DNA of 64,000 nucleotides from Microbacterium lacus (GCF_039531105.1 NZ_BAAAPK010000001.1:2170001-2234000), one strand, 5' to 3'; positions 34,697 to 44,599 are shown, numbered from the stretch's first letter. The notes: generated by a model not told the origin, from the sequence alone. Made by a program: numbers and translations.

Positions 34697-35980
34697 TCAG
34701 TCGTCGAGCTCCGCTTCGTCATTGTCGAGCTCGTCGTCGCCCTCGTCCTCACGCGCGAGCGTCCGCGCGTGCCAGTGGTCCCATTCGTCCATCAGCCTGC
34801 CGACCGCGGCGTGGAACCGGGCGGTCGCCGCGCCGGGCGTCGTGTCGCCGAAATAGTGCCGCACCCACTGCTCGAGGCGTGCCACCGCGGCGTCATCGCC
34901 GAGCACCCGGTCGGTCTCGGCGACGATGCGGCCGGCATCCGCGCTGTCGAGCCACTCGCACGCCGAGAGGTAGCCGTTCGTGTCGATCAGCGCCTCGGGG
35001 TCGGCCGGACGCGTGATGATGAGCGGGCGGTCGGCTGCCAGACGGTCGTACACCATCGCCGAGATGTCCACGATCGCGACATCCGCGGCGGCGAGCTGCC
35101 AGCCGAGTTCCGGTCCGTCGTCGAACACATGAGCGGATGCCGGATCTGCGGCGTTCGCCGCGTGCAGGGCGGCGATGATCCGGCGGTTCGCGTCGCCGTA
35201 CGCGGGATCGACGACGCCGGAACGCGGATGCGGCCGGTAGATGACCCGGTGTCGCCCGGTCGCGAGGAGCGCGTGGACCAGCGCTTCACCGTGCGAGCGG
35301 ATCGACCCGTAGTGCGCGGACGGGCGGTCACCCTCCCATGTCGGCGCGTACAGCACGACCGTCCGCTCGTCGGGCGTGTACGGGAGCGCCCCTGAGTAAT
35401 GGTCGGCCTGCGGGCGCCCGATCTGGATCGTGCGGCGATCGAGGTCGTAGTCCCACAGCACGCGCTCCAGACGCTCTCGCGCGGCTTCACCGGCGATGAA
35501 CGCGTAGTCGTACGCCTTGTATTGGTTCGTCGTCATGTACATCTTGTCCGACTCGCCGTGGTTGATGAAGACGTGCCACCGGCGCCCGTAGCGGAACATC
35601 TGGAAATTGCGGGTGTTCTGATTCACGTACAGGACGACCCGGATGTCCTGATCGGCGATGAAGCGCTCCACGTCGCGCACCGTGGGGACGAACGCGACCG
35701 GCGGTGCGTCCTCGGAGAGCAGAGCGCGCGCTCCCGTCGCGGACCTGCTGAGCACGACGACGGGCCACGTACGCGCCAGTTCGGCCAGGGGCTTGTACCA
35801 CTGACGCATCTGGTACATGTTCACGGCGCCGTCGGCGAAGTAGACGGCCACGCGATAGTGGTGGGAGGGGTGCGCGGGCAGGTGCGAGAGGGTTCGACGC
35901 ACTTCGCGCACAGCGCTCCGACTGTCGACGGCCTTCCGCAGGAGCGCGGTGGCCTTCTTCGCATCCGAGACGATTCCCAC
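34697..35980 (-). CDS. CDP-glycerol glycerophosphotransferase-like protein (first of three)
   Basis: A 427-residue GT-B protein of the TagF/TagB type, presumed to polymerise or add poly(glycerol phosphate)-like units on a wall polymer at the inner membrane face. Features: NHGESDKMYMTTNQYKAYDYAFIAG, LYAPTWEGDRPSAHYGS, YRPHPRSG, and DVAIVDISAMVYDRLAADRPLIITRP, corresponding to the conserved H-P-R and D-Y/I-S-S/A segments. The C-terminus is strongly acidic (AREDEGDDELDNDEAELDD). GTG 35980 follows TATCCT (35987-35992, minus) by 6 nt. It is divergent from the GT2 gene. Confidence 0.85.
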   Translation of the reverse strand: MGIVSDAKKATALLRKAVDSRSAVREVRRTLSHLPAHPSHHYRVAVYFADGAVNMYQMRQWYKPLAELARTWPVVVLSRSATGARALLSEDAPPVAFVPTVRDVERFIADQDIRVVLYVNQNTRNFQMFRYGRRWHVFINHGESDKMYMTTNQYKAYDYAFIAGEAARERLERVLWDYDLDRRTIQIGRPQADHYSGALPYTPDERTVVLYAPTWEGDRPSAHYGSIRSHGEALVHALLATGRHRVIYRPHPRSGVVDPAYGDANRRIIAALHAANAADPASAHVFDDGPELGWQLAAADVAIVDISAMVYDRLAADRPLIITRPADPEALIDTNGYLSACEWLDSADAGRIVAETDRVLGDDAAVARLEQWVRHYFGDTTPGAATARFHAAVGRLMDEWDHWHARTLAREDEGDDELDNDEAELDD

Positions 35981-35986
35981 CGATCC

Positions 35987-36041
35987 AGGATACCGAGCCG
36001 TGCTGGGCGCACCCGGGGGCCCGGTGCGGGCGTGGCATGAT
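35987..36041. promoter_or_regulatory. Divergent -10 elements between CDP-glycerol transferase and GT2 genes
   Basis: TATCCT on the minus strand (35992-35987) lies 6 nt before GTG 35980, and CATGAT on the plus strand (36036-36041) lies 6 nt before GTG 36048. The 67-nt intergenic region therefore holds two leaderless-type promoters back to back, which would co-ordinate two surface-polymer genes. Confidence 0.4.
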
Positions 36042-36047
36042 CGACGG

Positions 36048-37151
36048 GTGCATGTCGACCAGCCGGGGCGCAAGGATGCGCCCGTGGTGGGCGCCGGCGC
36101 CGGGGTGAGCTTCGTGATGCCGGTGCTCAACGAGAAGGCGTATCTGGAGCGCGCGGTCGAGACCGTGCTTGCTCAGGAGGTCGACGGGCCGGTCGAGCTG
36201 ATCCTCGCTCTCGGACCGTCCACCGACGGGACGACGGAACTCGCCCGGGAGCTCGCGCGCCGCCATGATCAGGGACATGAGGTCGTGCTCGTGGACAATC
36301 CGCAGGCCGACATCCCGATCGGGCTGAACCGTGCGATCCGCGCGGCCCGCTACCCGACGATCGTCCGCGTGGACGCCCACTCCGAACTCGAGCCCGGCTA
36401 TGCGACGCGCGCCCTCGCCACCCTCTCCCGCGTGCGCGCGGCGAACGTGGGCGGCGTGATGCGCGCAGACGGGCGTAGCCCCTTCCAGCGCGCGGTCGCC
36501 CGCGCGTACAACTCCCCGATCGGACTCGGCGGCGGGGCGTATCACGGGGGCACACAGGAGGGCGAAGCCGAGAGCGCCTACCTCGGCGTCATGCGGCGCG
36601 ACGTGCTCGAGGAAGTCGGCATGTTCGATGAGAGCATCCGCCGCGGCGAGGACTGGGAGCTGAATCTGCGCATCCGCCGGGCCGGCTATCGGGTGTGGTT
36701 CGACCCCGCGCTCGCGGTGACGTACTGGCCGCGGGAGAGTTGGACGCGGCTCGCCCGCCAGTTCTCCGCGACCGGACGCTGGCGCGGTGAGCTCGTGCGA
36801 CGCTACGGCCGCGGCAACTCGGTGCGCTTCTTCGCGCCGCCGGCACTCGTGGTCGTCCTCGTGCTCGCGGCCGTCGTGGGGGTGCTGCAGGTCTCCGGCA
36901 TCCTCACCGGCTTGTGGTCGGCAATGGCCGCCCTGGTCTATCTCCCGGTGATCGCATACGTCCTGCTCGTGGTCGTCGTCGCGATCGGTCCCGGCGGGGG
37001 CACGGGCTGGCGCGACAAGCTCTGGACGCTCGCGGTGCTGCCCACGATGCACCTGTCGTGGGGCGCGGGGTTCCTCGGCGGTCTGATCCGCGGCGCGCAC
37101 GACACTGTCGACACGTCGCGGCTGGGCGACCGCAACACCCCTCTGCCCTGA
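36048..37151 (+). CDS. Membrane-associated GT2 family glycosyltransferase
   Basis: A 367-residue enzyme. The N-terminal GT-A domain has VSFVMPVLNEKAYLERAVETVLAQ, LILALGPSTDGTTELA and the DXD equivalent VRVDAHSELEPGY. GGAYHGGTQEGEAESAYLGVMRR, the EDWELNLRIRRAG catalytic-base region and RQFSATGRWRGELVRRYG follow. Three C-terminal hydrophobic helices (about 265-290, 295-320 and 340-360) anchor it to the membrane. This is the ExoA/succinoglycan-type layout. It probably adds a sugar to a lipid-linked cell-surface polymer; donor and acceptor are not known. GTG 36048 is set by the upstream -10 element. Confidence 0.88.
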   Translation: MHVDQPGRKDAPVVGAGAGVSFVMPVLNEKAYLERAVETVLAQEVDGPVELILALGPSTDGTTELARELARRHDQGHEVVLVDNPQADIPIGLNRAIRAARYPTIVRVDAHSELEPGYATRALATLSRVRAANVGGVMRADGRSPFQRAVARAYNSPIGLGGGAYHGGTQEGEAESAYLGVMRRDVLEEVGMFDESIRRGEDWELNLRIRRAGYRVWFDPALAVTYWPRESWTRLARQFSATGRWRGELVRRYGRGNSVRFFAPPALVVVLVLAAVVGVLQVSGILTGLWSAMAALVYLPVIAYVLLVVVVAIGPGGGTGWRDKLWTLAVLPTMHLSWGAGFLGGLIRGAHDTVDTSRLGDRNTPLP

Positions 37152-37152
37152 C

Positions 37153-38604
37153 TCAGTCCCGCTCGATCAGGCGCTGATCGAGGATGCGACCGACGACCCG
37201 CTCGGCGGCATGGCCGTCGTCGCGGGAGTTGAACTTCGCGCGCCACTGCGTGTAGCGGTCGGCGAAAGCGGTCGGATCCCCGTCCCGGACGGCAGCGATG
37301 AGCTCCGCCTCGGTGCGGACGACCGGACCCGGCGCGTGCGCCGTCAGGTCGAAGTAGAACCCCCGCAGCTGGCCCCGGTAGTGCTCGATGTCGGGCACGA
37401 GGAAGTACATGGGTTTTCCGGTCACGCTGAAATCGAACATAACCGACGAATAGTCGGTGATGAGCGCATCGGCGACCAGGAGCAGCCGAGACGTGTCCGG
37501 GAAGCCGGTGACGTCCACGACACGCGGGCCTTCGGCATCCCGCCCGGGCTGCAGCGTGCGGGAGTGACCCCGGACGAGCACCACCGCGTCGGTCGCCTTC
37601 GCCAGCGCGGCGGGGTCCACGAAATCGACCATCTCCGCGCGGTCGTCGCGCCACGTCGGCGCATACAGGAGCACGCGCTCGCCGGCGTCGATGCCCAGCG
37701 CCTCCCGTGTGGCGGCGCCGTCGCCGGTCGTCAGGATGTCGTTGCGCGGATACCCCTCCACCCAGACCGGGCGGGTCACGAACGCGTAGGCCTTGCCGAG
37801 GATGCGGGCTGCGTAGGGATTCTGGGCGAGAAGCACGTTCCAGCGCCGCGACTCCTTGATCACCGCCGCCATCCGTCGCGGGTCGAAACCGGGGCGATGG
37901 AGCGCGAGACGCTTGAGCGGAGTCCCATGCCACGTCTGGATCACGACTTGCCCGGGCCGCCGGGAGAACGTGCGGCGCAACCAGTCGTTCACGACGAGCA
38001 GACGCGCCGAGCCGCGGGCGCGCCACCACTCCGGTGAGCCGTCCACCACCGGGATCGCCCCGTCGGGAACCTGCACCGAGAGGTCCACGACGCTCCAGTA
38101 CCGGGTGACTCCCGGGGCACGATGGGCGAGTTCACGATCGATCGCGAGCGGATTGCAGCTGGCGTTGCGCCCGTAGAAGCTCTCGAAGAACACCGCGTTC
38201 TCCAAAGCGGCCGGCCGCGTGGCGTAGCGGCGATCGAGGGCGGCCTGCCCCTCGCCGGAGTCGTAGGCCGGGTCGATCGGCGGGCCGACGGTGAGCGCGT
38301 CCCCCGTGAGCGCCGCGCGCAGCGTCCCGAGCTGCGTGAGCGGAACACCCTCCGGGGGATCGATGACGGAGCCGTCCGCTCCGACGATGCGCAGCGTGTA
38401 CGTGCCGGACGGCAGCGGAAGCTCGGCACCGCCCCAGCGTGAGGCCTGCAACGGCAGCGCGGCGCGCCAGGTCTTGCCGCGGCCGGTCAGGGTGCCGCTC
38501 ACCCGTGCCCGCGGGCCGACGAGCTCTGCGGTCGCCGGACGCGGTCCCTGTCCGGAGATGATCAGCGAGACACCGTCGTCAGAGGCGAAACGGGCGTCGG
38601 TCAT
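37153..38604 (-). CDS. CDP-glycerol glycerophosphotransferase family protein (second of three)
   Basis: A 483-residue TagF-like protein. The first 140 residues form a beta-rich domain (GVSLIISGQGPRPATAELVGPRARVSGTL) that is probably not catalytic. The GT-B catalytic part has FFESFYGRNASCNPLAIDREL, IQTWHGTPLKRLALHRPG (catalytic His), GYPRNDIL, VLLYAPTWRDD, VRGHSRT and LITDYSSVMFDFSVTGKPMYFL. These match the active-site set of TagF, so activity is likely. The ATG overlaps the stop of the third transferase gene by 4 nt, giving a two-gene operon. Stops next to the GT2 gene (1-nt gap), convergent. Confidence 0.9.
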   Translation of the reverse strand: MTDARFASDDGVSLIISGQGPRPATAELVGPRARVSGTLTGRGKTWRAALPLQASRWGGAELPLPSGTYTLRIVGADGSVIDPPEGVPLTQLGTLRAALTGDALTVGPPIDPAYDSGEGQAALDRRYATRPAALENAVFFESFYGRNASCNPLAIDRELAHRAPGVTRYWSVVDLSVQVPDGAIPVVDGSPEWWRARGSARLLVVNDWLRRTFSRRPGQVVIQTWHGTPLKRLALHRPGFDPRRMAAVIKESRRWNVLLAQNPYAARILGKAYAFVTRPVWVEGYPRNDILTTGDGAATREALGIDAGERVLLYAPTWRDDRAEMVDFVDPAALAKATDAVVLVRGHSRTLQPGRDAEGPRVVDVTGFPDTSRLLLVADALITDYSSVMFDFSVTGKPMYFLVPDIEHYRGQLRGFYFDLTAHAPGPVVRTEAELIAAVRDGDPTAFADRYTQWRAKFNSRDDGHAAERVVGRILDQRLIERD

Positions 38605-39869
38605 CGAGGTCCTTCCGTCGGACGGGTGGGCCGCGCGCCCGTCCCCGCCAGGATCGCACGGTACACCCTCCGGGTGTTCTGCCCGTCCCGGAACGCGTGC
38701 ACGCGGGCGCTCGTCCGCGCTGCGGCCGCGATCCTCCGGGCACGCTCCGCGTCGTCCGAGAGCACGGCATCCAGCTGGGCGGCGGCACCCGTCCACTCGG
38801 TCGCCCAGTCCGCGCCGGCGACATCGGCGTACGAGCCGTAGAAGCCCCGGGTGCGGGCGTACTCGTCCGCATCCGGGGCGAGGAAGACGATGGGAACCGG
38901 GACGAGCGCGGAATCGAACACGAGCGAGGAGTAATCGGTGACCAGGACGTCGAGGGCCGGGAGGACCGGCGTGACGTCAGGCAGCACGTCACTGCCGAGA
39001 TGCCGCACTCGTTCGGTGGCGAATGGCGGTGTGTACTCGCCCGCTCCGAGGGGGTGCGACCGGACGAGGAGGACGGCTCGACGCCGGGTCAGCACGTCCA
39101 CGATCGCCTGCCACTCCGCCGCCGAGGGGACGGCCGGATCCGGCGCACCGTCGCGCCACGTCGGGGCGTACAGCACGAGCCGGTCGCCGGCATCGAATGA
39201 TCCGGCTGCGGCCCCGATCGCGGCGCGGGCGAGGGATCGACGCTCCTCCGGCGTACCCTGCGAGAGCACGTCGACGCGGGGTTCGCCGGTCACCGGCACC
39301 CGCGCATCCGGCACCGAGAACGCGGACTCCAGGCGCCCGCGGACCGCGTGCGATGCCGCCGGCAGCAGGCGGATCCGCCGGGTCGCGGAGCGGTACATGA
39401 ATGCCAGCAGCGCCCGGACGGGCGCCCAGCCGGGGAGGACGCCGCTGCGGACGGTCTCCGGCGAGTCCAACCCGATGCGCTTGAGCGGGATGCCGTGCCA
39501 CAGCTGCACGATGAACGCCCCGGAGACCGCGTAGCGGTTCACGTCGCCGAAGCCGTGGGTGACCACGACGACCCGCGCGCGAGCGGTGAGCCAGAAGCCC
39601 CGCAGCGAGCGCTTGCGCGCGTGCGGGATGCCCTGCGCCGCAGCCTCCCGCGACTCGCGGTCCGAATCGACGAGCCAGACGGCCGGCACACCGTCGGCGG
39701 CCGCGACCCTCCAGAGTGCGAGCGCGCCGTCAGCGATGCCGACCGCGCAGCCGAAGACCCAGCCGTCCGCCGAACGCGGGATGAGCGCCGTGACCAGGCG
39801 ACCGAGCGCGTACAGGGGGATGCTCGCGAGCTTCTGCGCGTTCCCCGCGCCGAACGAGAAGGACGCCAC
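38601..39869 (-). CDS. CDP-glycerol glycerophosphotransferase family protein (third of three)
   Basis: A 422-residue protein with an N-terminal hydrophobic region (LASIPLYALGRLVTALIPR) and then the catalytic domain: VVVTHGFGDVNRYAVSGAFIVQLWHGIPLKRIGLDSP, GEPRVDVLSQG, LVLYAPTWRDG, VRSHPLGAGEY and LVTDYSSLVFDSALVPVPIVFL. All the TagF-type catalytic positions are present, so this may be the TagB-like primer enzyme or a second polymerase. The start codon GTG at 39869 lies inside the 3' arm of a 16-bp hairpin, which is odd (see the terminator entry at 39861). Confidence 0.88.
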   Translation of the reverse strand: MASFSFGAGNAQKLASIPLYALGRLVTALIPRSADGWVFGCAVGIADGALALWRVAAADGVPAVWLVDSDRESREAAAQGIPHARKRSLRGFWLTARARVVVVTHGFGDVNRYAVSGAFIVQLWHGIPLKRIGLDSPETVRSGVLPGWAPVRALLAFMYRSATRRIRLLPAASHAVRGRLESAFSVPDARVPVTGEPRVDVLSQGTPEERRSLARAAIGAAAGSFDAGDRLVLYAPTWRDGAPDPAVPSAAEWQAIVDVLTRRRAVLLVRSHPLGAGEYTPPFATERVRHLGSDVLPDVTPVLPALDVLVTDYSSLVFDSALVPVPIVFLAPDADEYARTRGFYGSYADVAGADWATEWTGAAAQLDAVLSDDAERARRIAAAARTSARVHAFRDGQNTRRVYRAILAGTGARPTRPTEGPR

Positions 39870-39897
39870 CCCGCGACTCTATCGCGGGGTGGCGTCC
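39861..39897. terminator. 16-bp perfect hairpin between htrA and the CDP-glycerol transferase gene
   Basis: The arms GGACGCCACCCCGCGA (39861-39876) and TCGCGGGGTGGCGTCC (39882-39897) are perfectly complementary with a 5-nt loop. It starts 22 nt past the htrA stop on the minus strand and would be a strong terminator-like structure, though no U tract follows. On that strand it also includes the GTG start (39869-39867) of the downstream gene. It may act as terminator, as a translational block, or both. Confidence 0.7.
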
Positions 39898-39918
39898 GTA
39901 TCGGCGGACGAGCGCCGG

Positions 39919-41556
<1,638 letters not shown>

Positions 41557-41641
41557 GGTGTGCTCCTTCTGCCGACGATGACCACTCTGGAGTCGCTGTC
41601 TGTGCGTTTCTTATGTCGGGGATGGGGGCCGTCTATGCGAG

Positions 41642-41647
41642 TAGCGT
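41642..41647 (+). promoter_or_regulatory. -10 element of the aminotransferase gene
   Basis: TAGCGT lies 7 nt before ATG 41655, consistent with leaderless transcription and with choosing that ATG rather than the longer upstream frame. Confidence 0.4.
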
Positions 41648-41654
41648 GAGCGTG

Positions 41655-42857
41655 ATGCGAGTTCTTCCCGGAGCATGGCGCCGTGCCGCCGCAGGGGCGG
41701 GCCTGGTCGACGCCGACGGCGCGACCCGTCCCACCATCTTCGCCGAGATGTCGGCCCTCGCGGCGCGGACAGGAGCGATCAACCTCGGCCAGGGCTTTCC
41801 GGACGAGGACGGCCCGGCCGAAGTCCTGGAGGCGGCGCGCTCGGCGATCTCGAGCGGGCGCAACCAATACCCGCCGGGGCGCGGTGTGCCCGAGCTGCTC
41901 GAGGCGATCGCCGAGCACCAGCAGCGCTTCTACGGCATCCGGTTGGATCCTGCCCGCGAGATCCTCGTGACGGCCGGAGCCACCGAGGCGCTCGCTGCAG
42001 CCCTCCTGGCGCTGATCGACGGCCCGGAGGACGAGGTGGTCGTCTTCGAGCCGTACTACGACTCCTACGCGGCGATCATCGCGCTGACGGGTGCGCGCCT
42101 CGTGCCGGTGCCGCTGCGCTGGCCGGACTTCCAGCCCGATCTGCAGGAACTCGCCGCGGCGGTGACGGACCGTACGCGCGCGATCCTCGTGAACGACCCG
42201 CACAATCCGACCGGCACGATGTTCACCCGCGAGCTCCGCGATGAAGTGGTCAGACTGGCTGACCGACACGACGCCGTCATCATCACGGACGAGGTGTACG
42301 AGCACCTCGCGTTCGGACGGACGCACGAACCGATCTCGACTCTGCCGGGCGCGGCGGCGCGGACGCTGACGATCTCCTCCGGCGGCAAGACCTTCTCCGC
42401 GACGGGGTGGAAGATCGGCTGGATCAGCGGTCCCGCCGAGCTCGTCGACGCCGTGCTCGCGGTGAAGCAGTACTTGACGTATGTGAACGGCGGACCTTTC
42501 CAGCCGGCGATCGCTGCCGGCCTCCGCCTGCCCGACGAGTTCTTCCAGGCGCTGTCGGAGCAGATGCGGGCGAAGAGCGCGCTCCTCGGCGAGGGGTTGC
42601 GATCTGCCGGCCTGGAGGTGTCGCGGCCGTCCGGCTCCTATTTCACCGTCGCGGATGCCGCTCCCCTGGGCGTCACGGACGCGGCGGCGTTCTGCCGCGA
42701 GCTGCCGGCCCGCGCCGGCATCGTGGCGATTCCTCTGACGGCGTTCGCGACGACGCGGAACCGCGATCGCTACGCGACGCTCGTGAGGTTCGCGGCGTGC
42801 AAGCGCCTGTCGGTGCTGGATGAGGCGGCATCCCGTCTGGCGCGCATGACGGACTGA
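41655..42857 (+). CDS. Fold-type I pyridoxal-phosphate aminotransferase (glutamine/methionine aminotransferase-like)
   Basis: A 400-residue class I/II aminotransferase. Motifs: INLGQGFPDEDGP, TAGATEALAAALLALIDG, FEPYYDSYAAII, LVNDPHNPTGTMF (PLP pyridine contact), ITDEVYEHLAFG, and the Schiff-base lysine in SSGGKTFSATGWKIGW. The pattern INLGQGFPD with YDSY is that of the kynurenine/glutamine-transaminase K and YbdL (methionine) group. The neighbouring gene encodes a nitrilase-family amidase, the usual partner (omega-amidase) for such transaminases. It is convergent with that gene, 6 nt between stops. Confidence 0.9.
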   Translation: MRVLPGAWRRAAAGAGLVDADGATRPTIFAEMSALAARTGAINLGQGFPDEDGPAEVLEAARSAISSGRNQYPPGRGVPELLEAIAEHQQRFYGIRLDPAREILVTAGATEALAAALLALIDGPEDEVVVFEPYYDSYAAIIALTGARLVPVPLRWPDFQPDLQELAAAVTDRTRAILVNDPHNPTGTMFTRELRDEVVRLADRHDAVIITDEVYEHLAFGRTHEPISTLPGAAARTLTISSGGKTFSATGWKIGWISGPAELVDAVLAVKQYLTYVNGGPFQPAIAAGLRLPDEFFQALSEQMRAKSALLGEGLRSAGLEVSRPSGSYFTVADAAPLGVTDAAAFCRELPARAGIVAIPLTAFATTRNRDRYATLVRFAACKRLSVLDEAASRLARMTD

Positions 42858-42863
42858 GGGCGC

Positions 42864-43685
42864 TCAGTCGATCGGCGTCACCGACATCCGGCGAAGGCGC
42901 AGAGCCGGGTTCACGCGCCGCACCCGCTCGATCAACGCGGGGTCCACGTGCGCAACGACGACGTCCGTCGTCGTCCCGATTGCGGCGATCTCGACGCCTT
43001 GCGGGTCGACCACCATCGAGTTGCCGACGCCGAGTGGCGGCGGGTGGTCCGCGGCGATCACGTACGCGGTGTTCTCGATCGCGCGCGCGTGCAGCAGGGT
43101 GCGCCAGTGGTGCTCCTTGAGCGGGCCCCGAACCCACTCGGCGGGGATGGCGAACACATCGGCGCCGGCATCGGCGAGTGTGCGGGCGACCTCCGGGAAG
43201 CGCACGTCGTAGCAGGTCATGAGCCCGAAGCGGACACCGTCGACCACGAACGTCTCCGGAGGTTCCAGGCGTCCGGGCTCGACCCAGTCCGACTCGCGCT
43301 GACCGAAGGCGTCGTACAGATGCAGCTTGCGGTAGCGCGCCACGACGCCGCTGCGATCCACCGCGACGACGGTGTTGCGCACTCGTCGTCCGTCTTCCGC
43401 CTGTTCCAGCAGGCCCGCGACGATCACGATCCCGTGCGCACCCGCCTGCTCGGTGAGTGCGGCGACGAAGGGGCCGGTGAGTGTCTCGGCGTTGCGGACC
43501 AGCGAGTCGTCGAAAGGGTCGACGAAATAGCTGGAGTACTCGGGGAGCACCACCAGCCGCGCGTCACGCGCCGCGGCGATGCGGACCAGGTCTGCGATCG
43601 CGGCGAGGTTGACGGCCTTGTCGGCGACGGGGGCGAATTGGGCCGCCGCGATCGCCAGCGGCTGCCCGGGGGCGGAATCGCTCAC
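42864..43685 (-). CDS. Carbon-nitrogen hydrolase (nitrilase superfamily, omega-amidase-like)
   Basis: A 273-residue amidohydrolase with the complete Glu-Lys-Cys triad: VVLPEYSSYF (Glu), YRKLHLYDAFG (Lys) and GLMTCYDVRFPEVAR (Cys). The YDVRFPE and KLHLYD motifs resemble the Nit2/omega-amidase branch, which hydrolyses alpha-ketoglutaramate or alpha-ketosuccinamate made by glutamine transaminases. Given the neighbouring aminotransferase, a glutamine-transaminase/omega-amidase salvage pair is a reasonable inference. The GTG start overlaps the DUF6328 stop (GTGA). Confidence 0.9.
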   Translation of the reverse strand: MSDSAPGQPLAIAAAQFAPVADKAVNLAAIADLVRIAAARDARLVVLPEYSSYFVDPFDDSLVRNAETLTGPFVAALTEQAGAHGIVIVAGLLEQAEDGRRVRNTVVAVDRSGVVARYRKLHLYDAFGQRESDWVEPGRLEPPETFVVDGVRFGLMTCYDVRFPEVARTLADAGADVFAIPAEWVRGPLKEHHWRTLLHARAIENTAYVIAADHPPPLGVGNSMVVDPQGVEIAAIGTTTDVVVAHVDPALIERVRRVNPALRLRRMSVTPID

Positions 43686-44197
43686 GAGCGGACCTCCGTT
43701 CGTGCCCTGATGCGCAGGATGAGAGGCGCCGCGACCCAGAGGATCACGATCACGAGGGCGAGCATGACGGCCGCCAGCACACCGGCGTCGACGTCGACGA
43801 CTACATCGAAGAGGAAACCGACGACGCCGATCAACAGCACCGACACCGTGATCAGCGCGGTCACCAGGGCCGCGTGCCCGTACGCGACGACGTGCTGCTT
43901 GGCGCGCTGTCGGAAGAGCATGCGATGGAGGGCGACCGGCGCGAGCGCGATGATCGAGCTGAGCGCGGAGAGGACGACGAGCGTGAGGTACACCCCGCGT
44001 TGGCGGGCATCCAGCTCGGCGAACGCGGGCTGGAAGGCCAGAGCGAGCAGGAAGCCGGTCAGGATCTGCGTTCCCGTCTGCATGACACGCAGCTCCTGCA
44101 GGACTTCGCTCCAGTTGCGATCGGCGCGCTCCGCAGGAGACTCGTCCCGGCCGTCCACGAGGTCGTCGTGACGATCGGTGTCGCGCTCGGCAGGCAT
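43682..44197 (-). CDS. DUF6328 family membrane protein
   Basis: A 171-residue protein with a charged N-terminus (RDTDRHDDLVDGRDESPAERADRNWSEVLQELRVMQTG) and four TM helices (about 48-66, 72-90, 100-122 and 130-155). The sequence ELRVMQTGTQILTGFLLALAFQPAF is characteristic of the actinobacterial DUF6328 family, function unknown. Its stop overlaps the nitrilase start, so the two are co-transcribed. ATG 44197 is chosen over a longer frame because the family N-terminus fits. Confidence 0.85.
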   Translation of the reverse strand: MPAERDTDRHDDLVDGRDESPAERADRNWSEVLQELRVMQTGTQILTGFLLALAFQPAFAELDARQRGVYLTLVVLSALSSIIALAPVALHRMLFRQRAKQHVVAYGHAALVTALITVSVLLIGVVGFLFDVVVDVDAGVLAAVMLALVIVILWVAAPLILRIRARTEVRS

Positions 44198-44287
44198 GTG
44201 TTCATCCTGACCGGTCGCCGGTGCCCCCGGCAACCGGCGCCGCGATGTGACGACTCCCCGGATCCGTGCTAGGCTTTCCTCTTGTGC

Positions 44288-44361
44288 CGCGGGGTGGAGC
44301 AGCTCGGTAGCTCGCTGGGCTCATAACCCAGAGGTCGCAGGTTCAAATCCTGTCCCCGCAA
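44288..44361 (+). tRNA. Initiator tRNA-fMet (anticodon CAT)
   Basis: The 5' CGCGGGG and 3' CCCCGCA arms leave the first position unpaired (C1-A72), the hallmark of bacterial initiator tRNA. The anticodon stem is CTGGG-CTCATAA-CCCAG with three consecutive G-C pairs, a second initiator feature. The T-arm is GCAGGTTCAAATCCTGT. CCA is not encoded. The length is 74 nt to the discriminator A. Confidence 0.96.
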
Positions 44362-44366
44362 CGAAA

Positions 44367-44404
44367 ACGAAGAAGGCGTCCCCTCCGGGGGGCGCCTTCT
44401 TCGT
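44367..44404 (+). terminator. Terminator hairpin after tRNA-fMet
   Basis: ACGAAGAAGGCG (44367-44378) pairs with CGCCTTCTTCGT (44393-44404); the intervening CCCC/GGGG can extend the stem. It begins 6 nt after the tRNA and is followed by CGTCTG, without a U tract. It separates the tRNA from the carotenoid operon. Confidence 0.7.
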
Positions 44405-44599
44405 CGTCTGCAGCGCGGCGCGGAGAACGCCGATCCGTGGCATCGTGGAGGGACGTGATGGTACGCACGAGGGCGTGCGAACACCGCCGGAGGCGGCGAG
44501 CGGTCCTCGCCGGGGGTCGTGTGGACACTCCCCGCGACGCCCTTGTATCATCGGCGGAAGGCAATGTTGCTAGCTAATCTAGCGATCTGAGGAGGATCG
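44405..44599 (+). promoter_or_regulatory. Carotenoid operon promoter and candidate operator
   Basis: A sigma70-like promoter candidate is TGGACA (44522-44527), an 18-bp spacer and TATCAT (44546-44551), each one base off consensus. Transcription would start near 44558. Just downstream lies an inverted repeat GCTAG-CTAAT-CTAGC (about 44569-44583), well placed for a repressor to block early elongation. The Shine-Dalgarno GAGGAGG is at about 44589-44595. The rest of this 195-nt interval holds no gene; short frames here are read-through of the tRNA. Confidence 0.4.

Noticed and set aside
44321..44551. Small protein ending TGFEPATSGL over tRNA-fMet
   Set aside because: A well-known false annotation produced by translating the complement of a tRNA; the tRNA structure is unambiguous.
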